Shown: positions 61,882 through 64,000 of the stretch, piece after piece
How positions within the stretch are numbered: the first letter of the stretch is position 1
Layout of the letters: each line of letters opens with the position of its first letter
Origin: Betaproteobacteria bacterium HGW-Betaproteobacteria-14
GTDB taxonomy: Bacteria > Pseudomonadota > Gammaproteobacteria > Burkholderiales > Rhodocyclaceae
Length of the DNA stretch: 64,000 nt
Reading direction: 5' to 3'
Assembly (NCBI GenBank): GCA_002840845.1
Contig: PHCS01000001.1
Span: 62,001-126,000 of the forward strand
Translations under genes and position numbers: made by a program
The notes under the pieces: model-generated
The model's database searches: none
Told to the model about the DNA's origin: nothing
What the model saw: only the letters and a program-made list of their open reading frames with translations

Positions 61882-63615
61882 ATGACCAACCCACCTCCCA
61901 TTTCCGCGTTTGCCGCCATCGTTGCGGCACTGATGATATCGGCCTGCGCCCAGGCGCCTGCCCGCGAAGTTCCAGCCCAGCCCGCCCCGGAAGCCAAGCC
62001 CAGAGAGCGTGTCGAACCACTGCCCAACCAGGAGTTGACCGGACAAATTCTGTATCAGGCGCTGCTGGCGGAAATTGCCGGGCAAAGGGGCAACTTCGGC
62101 TTATCTGCCTCGGCCTATCTGGATCTGGCGCGCACGACGCGCGACCCACGCATCGCCCGGCGCGCCGCAGAGATTTCGCTGCATGGCCGCAACCTCGAGA
62201 TGGCCCTGCAGGCGGCCCGGCTGTGGGTGGAAATCGATCCCGAGTCCCCGCAAGCGCGCCAGATGTTGGCGGGCCTGCTGGTAAGCGCCAATCGTCTCGA
62301 TGAACTGCAGCCCCATGTTGCCAAGCTGCTGGCGCAGGAAGGGGAAACGCTTAAGGATGGGCTGCTGAGGCTGAATCGGCTCTTTGCCCGCCATCCGGAC
62401 AAGAAGGCAGTATTGGCGATTGTCGAGCAATTGACCCTGCCCTACGTTGGCATGGCGGAAGCGCATTTTGCGCGCGCACAGGCTGCGCTGAATGCCGCGG
62501 AGGTGCGGCGCGGCGTTGTCGAGGCGGACAAGGCGCTTGGCTTGCGGCCGGACTGGGATTTGGCGGTGATGCTCAAGGCGCAACTGCAGCGCATGGACTC
62601 CCCCGAGACTGCGACCGAGACCTTGCGCGCCTATCTGACGGGCCACCCCAAGGCGCGCGAAGTACGCCTGCAGTATGCGCGCAGCCTGGTTGGGGCGCGC
62701 AAGTTCCCGCAGGCACGCACCGAGTTTCAGCGCCTGCTGGTGGATTTTCCCGGCAATGCCGATGTTATATATGCCGTGGCGGTGCTGTCCATGCAGCTCG
62801 CCGACTGGAGTGCGGCGGAGGAAAACTTCAAGAAGCTTCTGGGCCAGGATTTTGCCGAGAGAGATACCGTGCGCCTCTACCTCGGCCAGATAGCCGAAGA
62901 GGGCAAACGGTTCGAGGAGGCGCTGCGCTGGTATGAGGAGGTCTTGCCGGGAGAGCAGCACATGGCGGCACAGTTGCGTATCGCGCAGCTACTGGCAAAG
63001 CAGGGAAAACTGGAGGAAGGGCGCCGTCATCTTCATGAGGCGCGCAAGGCCGGCCAGGGTGACGCGATCCAGTACCTGCTGGCCGAAAGTCAGCTCCTGC
63101 GGGACGCCGGCAAGACTGGAGAGGCTTTCGAATTACTCGACAACAGCCTGAAAGAACAGCCCGAACAGCCCGAACTGCTCTATGAGTCGGCCCTGCTGGC
63201 GGAAAAGCTCGGTCACCATGATGTGCTCGAGGCGTATTTGCGCAAACTGATCCGCATCAAGCCCGAACATGCCCATGCCTACAATGCGCTCGGCTACTCT
63301 TTTGCCGAGCGCAATCAGCGCTTGGCGGAGGCAGAGCAGCTGATCGTCAAGGCGCTGCAGCTATCGCCGGACGATCCCTTCATCATCGACAGCATGGGCT
63401 GGGTGCTCTACCGCAAGGGCGACAGTGCGGGCGCCCTGACCCATCTCCAGCGCGCCTTCTCGATCCGGCCCGACCCGGAGATTGCCGCCCACCTCGGCGA
63501 AGTGTTGTGGGCCCTCGGCCGCCGCGACGAGGCTAGGAAGACCTGGCAGGAAGCCGTGAAGGCCAATCCGGACAACGCAGTCCTGGCCGAGGTCATCAAG
63601 CGATTCTCCCCCTGA
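61882..63615 (+). CDS. TPR-repeat outer-membrane lipoprotein
   Basis: The 577-residue protein has signal peptide with lipobox-like MISAC (Cys near residue 22) followed by a Pro-rich linker. It then has about a dozen tetratricopeptide repeats, for example ARAQAALNAAEVRRGVVEADKALGLRPDWDLAV and HAHAYNALGYSFAERNQRLAEAEQLIVKALQLSPDDPFIIDSMGWVLYRKGDSAGALTHLQRAF. TPR proteins next to lolB are common in betaproteobacteria. It likely scaffolds envelope protein assembly. The stop shares its A with the lolB start. Confidence 0.9.
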   Translation: MTNPPPISAFAAIVAALMISACAQAPAREVPAQPAPEAKPRERVEPLPNQELTGQILYQALLAEIAGQRGNFGLSASAYLDLARTTRDPRIARRAAEISLHGRNLEMALQAARLWVEIDPESPQARQMLAGLLVSANRLDELQPHVAKLLAQEGETLKDGLLRLNRLFARHPDKKAVLAIVEQLTLPYVGMAEAHFARAQAALNAAEVRRGVVEADKALGLRPDWDLAVMLKAQLQRMDSPETATETLRAYLTGHPKAREVRLQYARSLVGARKFPQARTEFQRLLVDFPGNADVIYAVAVLSMQLADWSAAEENFKKLLGQDFAERDTVRLYLGQIAEEGKRFEEALRWYEEVLPGEQHMAAQLRIAQLLAKQGKLEEGRRHLHEARKAGQGDAIQYLLAESQLLRDAGKTGEAFELLDNSLKEQPEQPELLYESALLAEKLGHHDVLEAYLRKLIRIKPEHAHAYNALGYSFAERNQRLAEAEQLIVKALQLSPDDPFIIDSMGWVLYRKGDSAGALTHLQRAFSIRPDPEIAAHLGEVLWALGRRDEARKTWQEAVKANPDNAVLAEVIKRFSP

Positions 63616-64000
63616 TGCGGCGCGCTTGGCTGGTGGCTGGATTACTCGCGCTGACTGCCGGATGCGCCACATTGGACCAGTCTGCGCCGGTATCGCGCCC
63701 GGCGCGCGAGACCATCAAGGCTTTTCACATCGAAGGCCGCATCGCCGTGCGCCATGACAGCGAGAGCTTTTCCGCCGGCATTGACTGGCGCCACGATGCG
63801 CAAGCCGATGAGATCGTCGTCAGCGGACCGCTCGGCCAGGGGCTTGCCCGCCTGACAGCGGACAGGGGGTCGGCACAGCTCGAAACGGCCGACCAAAGGC
63901 GGTACATGGCGGCGGACATGGAAGGATTGTCCGAGCAGGTGTTCGGCACGCGCTTGCCGGTGTCGGGTCTGGCACGCTGGGTGCTCGGGCGCACATCCTC
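63615..64000 (+). CDS. lolB: Outer-membrane lipoprotein receptor LolB (3' end cut by window)
   Basis: LolB accepts lipoproteins from LolA and inserts them into the outer membrane. The visible 128 residues show the lipobox LTAGCATLD (Cys near residue 17), FHIEGRIAVRHDSESFSAGIDW, IVVSGPLGQGLARLT and VFGTRLPVSGLARWVLGR, all typical of the family N-terminal half. The gene continues beyond the window; ispE usually follows. Confidence 0.93.
   Translation, partial: MRRAWLVAGLLALTAGCATLDQSAPVSRPARETIKAFHIEGRIAVRHDSESFSAGIDWRHDAQADEIVVSGPLGQGLARLTADRGSAQLETADQRRYMAADMEGLSEQVFGTRLPVSGLARWVLGRTS

Overview
The window reads as chromosomal DNA of a GC-rich betaproteobacterium, most like the Rhodocyclales/Nitrosomonadales. 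This rests on gene order and family content: a cytochrome c oxidase operon with the DUF2970 and DUF2909 small proteins, ftsY-ftsE-ftsX-rpoH, paired M16 peptidases-rsmD-coaD-ferredoxin, and mutM next to a TPR lipoprotein and lolB. No rRNA, tRNA, CRISPR array, phage or insertion sequence was seen. Everything comes from reading the sequence; no database search was run.

Positions 1-33 kb are a large surface-glycan locus in several blocks. (a) 1-8.8 kb: the end of a nonulosonic-acid (pseudaminic-type) cluster with a GSA-type aminotransferase (cut by the window edge), pseG, a methyltransferase, a phosphoesterase, an ATP-grasp protein, pseI/neuB, a GNAT acetyltransferase, a PFTS-motif-like polysaccharide protein and an SGNH hydrolase. 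(b) 8.8-14.6 kb, mostly minus strand: a PglK/MsbA-type ABC flippase, a hexapeptide acyltransferase, a methyltransferase overlapping a KdsB-type CMP-sugar synthetase, a MntA-HepT toxin-antitoxin pair and an HpcH/HpaI aldolase. (c) 14.76-32.86 kb, plus strand: sixteen tightly packed genes, most overlapping by 1-4 bp. They run from a 6-phosphogluconolactonase-like gene through a hydroxyacid dehydrogenase, sugar epimerases, a HAD phosphatase and glycosyltransferases to a 960-residue fusion of a multi-span membrane domain with a complete MurJ-like flippase. The block ends with a pglC-pglD-pglE-pglF set (UDP-di-N-acetylbacillosamine synthesis and priming) and galE.

Positions 33-43 kb are housekeeping genes: apaH, a HIT protein, a glycine-zipper lipoprotein, a PfkB kinase, tpx, a DUF3426 protein, prmA, accC, accB, aroQ, a TlpA-type thioredoxin, a conserved hypothetical and mpl. 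From 31.2 to 39.6 kb the DNA carries six inverted pairs of a REP-like palindrome with a GTAG head. One pair lies in frame inside pglF. Others supply stop codons or abut a start codon.

Positions 43.2-51.3 kb hold an aa3/caa3-type cytochrome oxidase operon with its assembly genes. A perfect FNR/ANR-type box lies upstream, and ctaA (heme A synthase) is missing from its usual place beside ctaB. A strong bidirectional terminator separates this operon from the minus-strand ftsY-ftsE-ftsX-rpoH group, where rpoH has a perfect CIRCE element and a candidate sigma-32 promoter. Positions 54.9-64 kb hold the M16 peptidase pair, rsmD, coaD, a YfhL-type ferredoxin, a dynamin-like GTPase, mutM, a TPR lipoprotein and the start of lolB.
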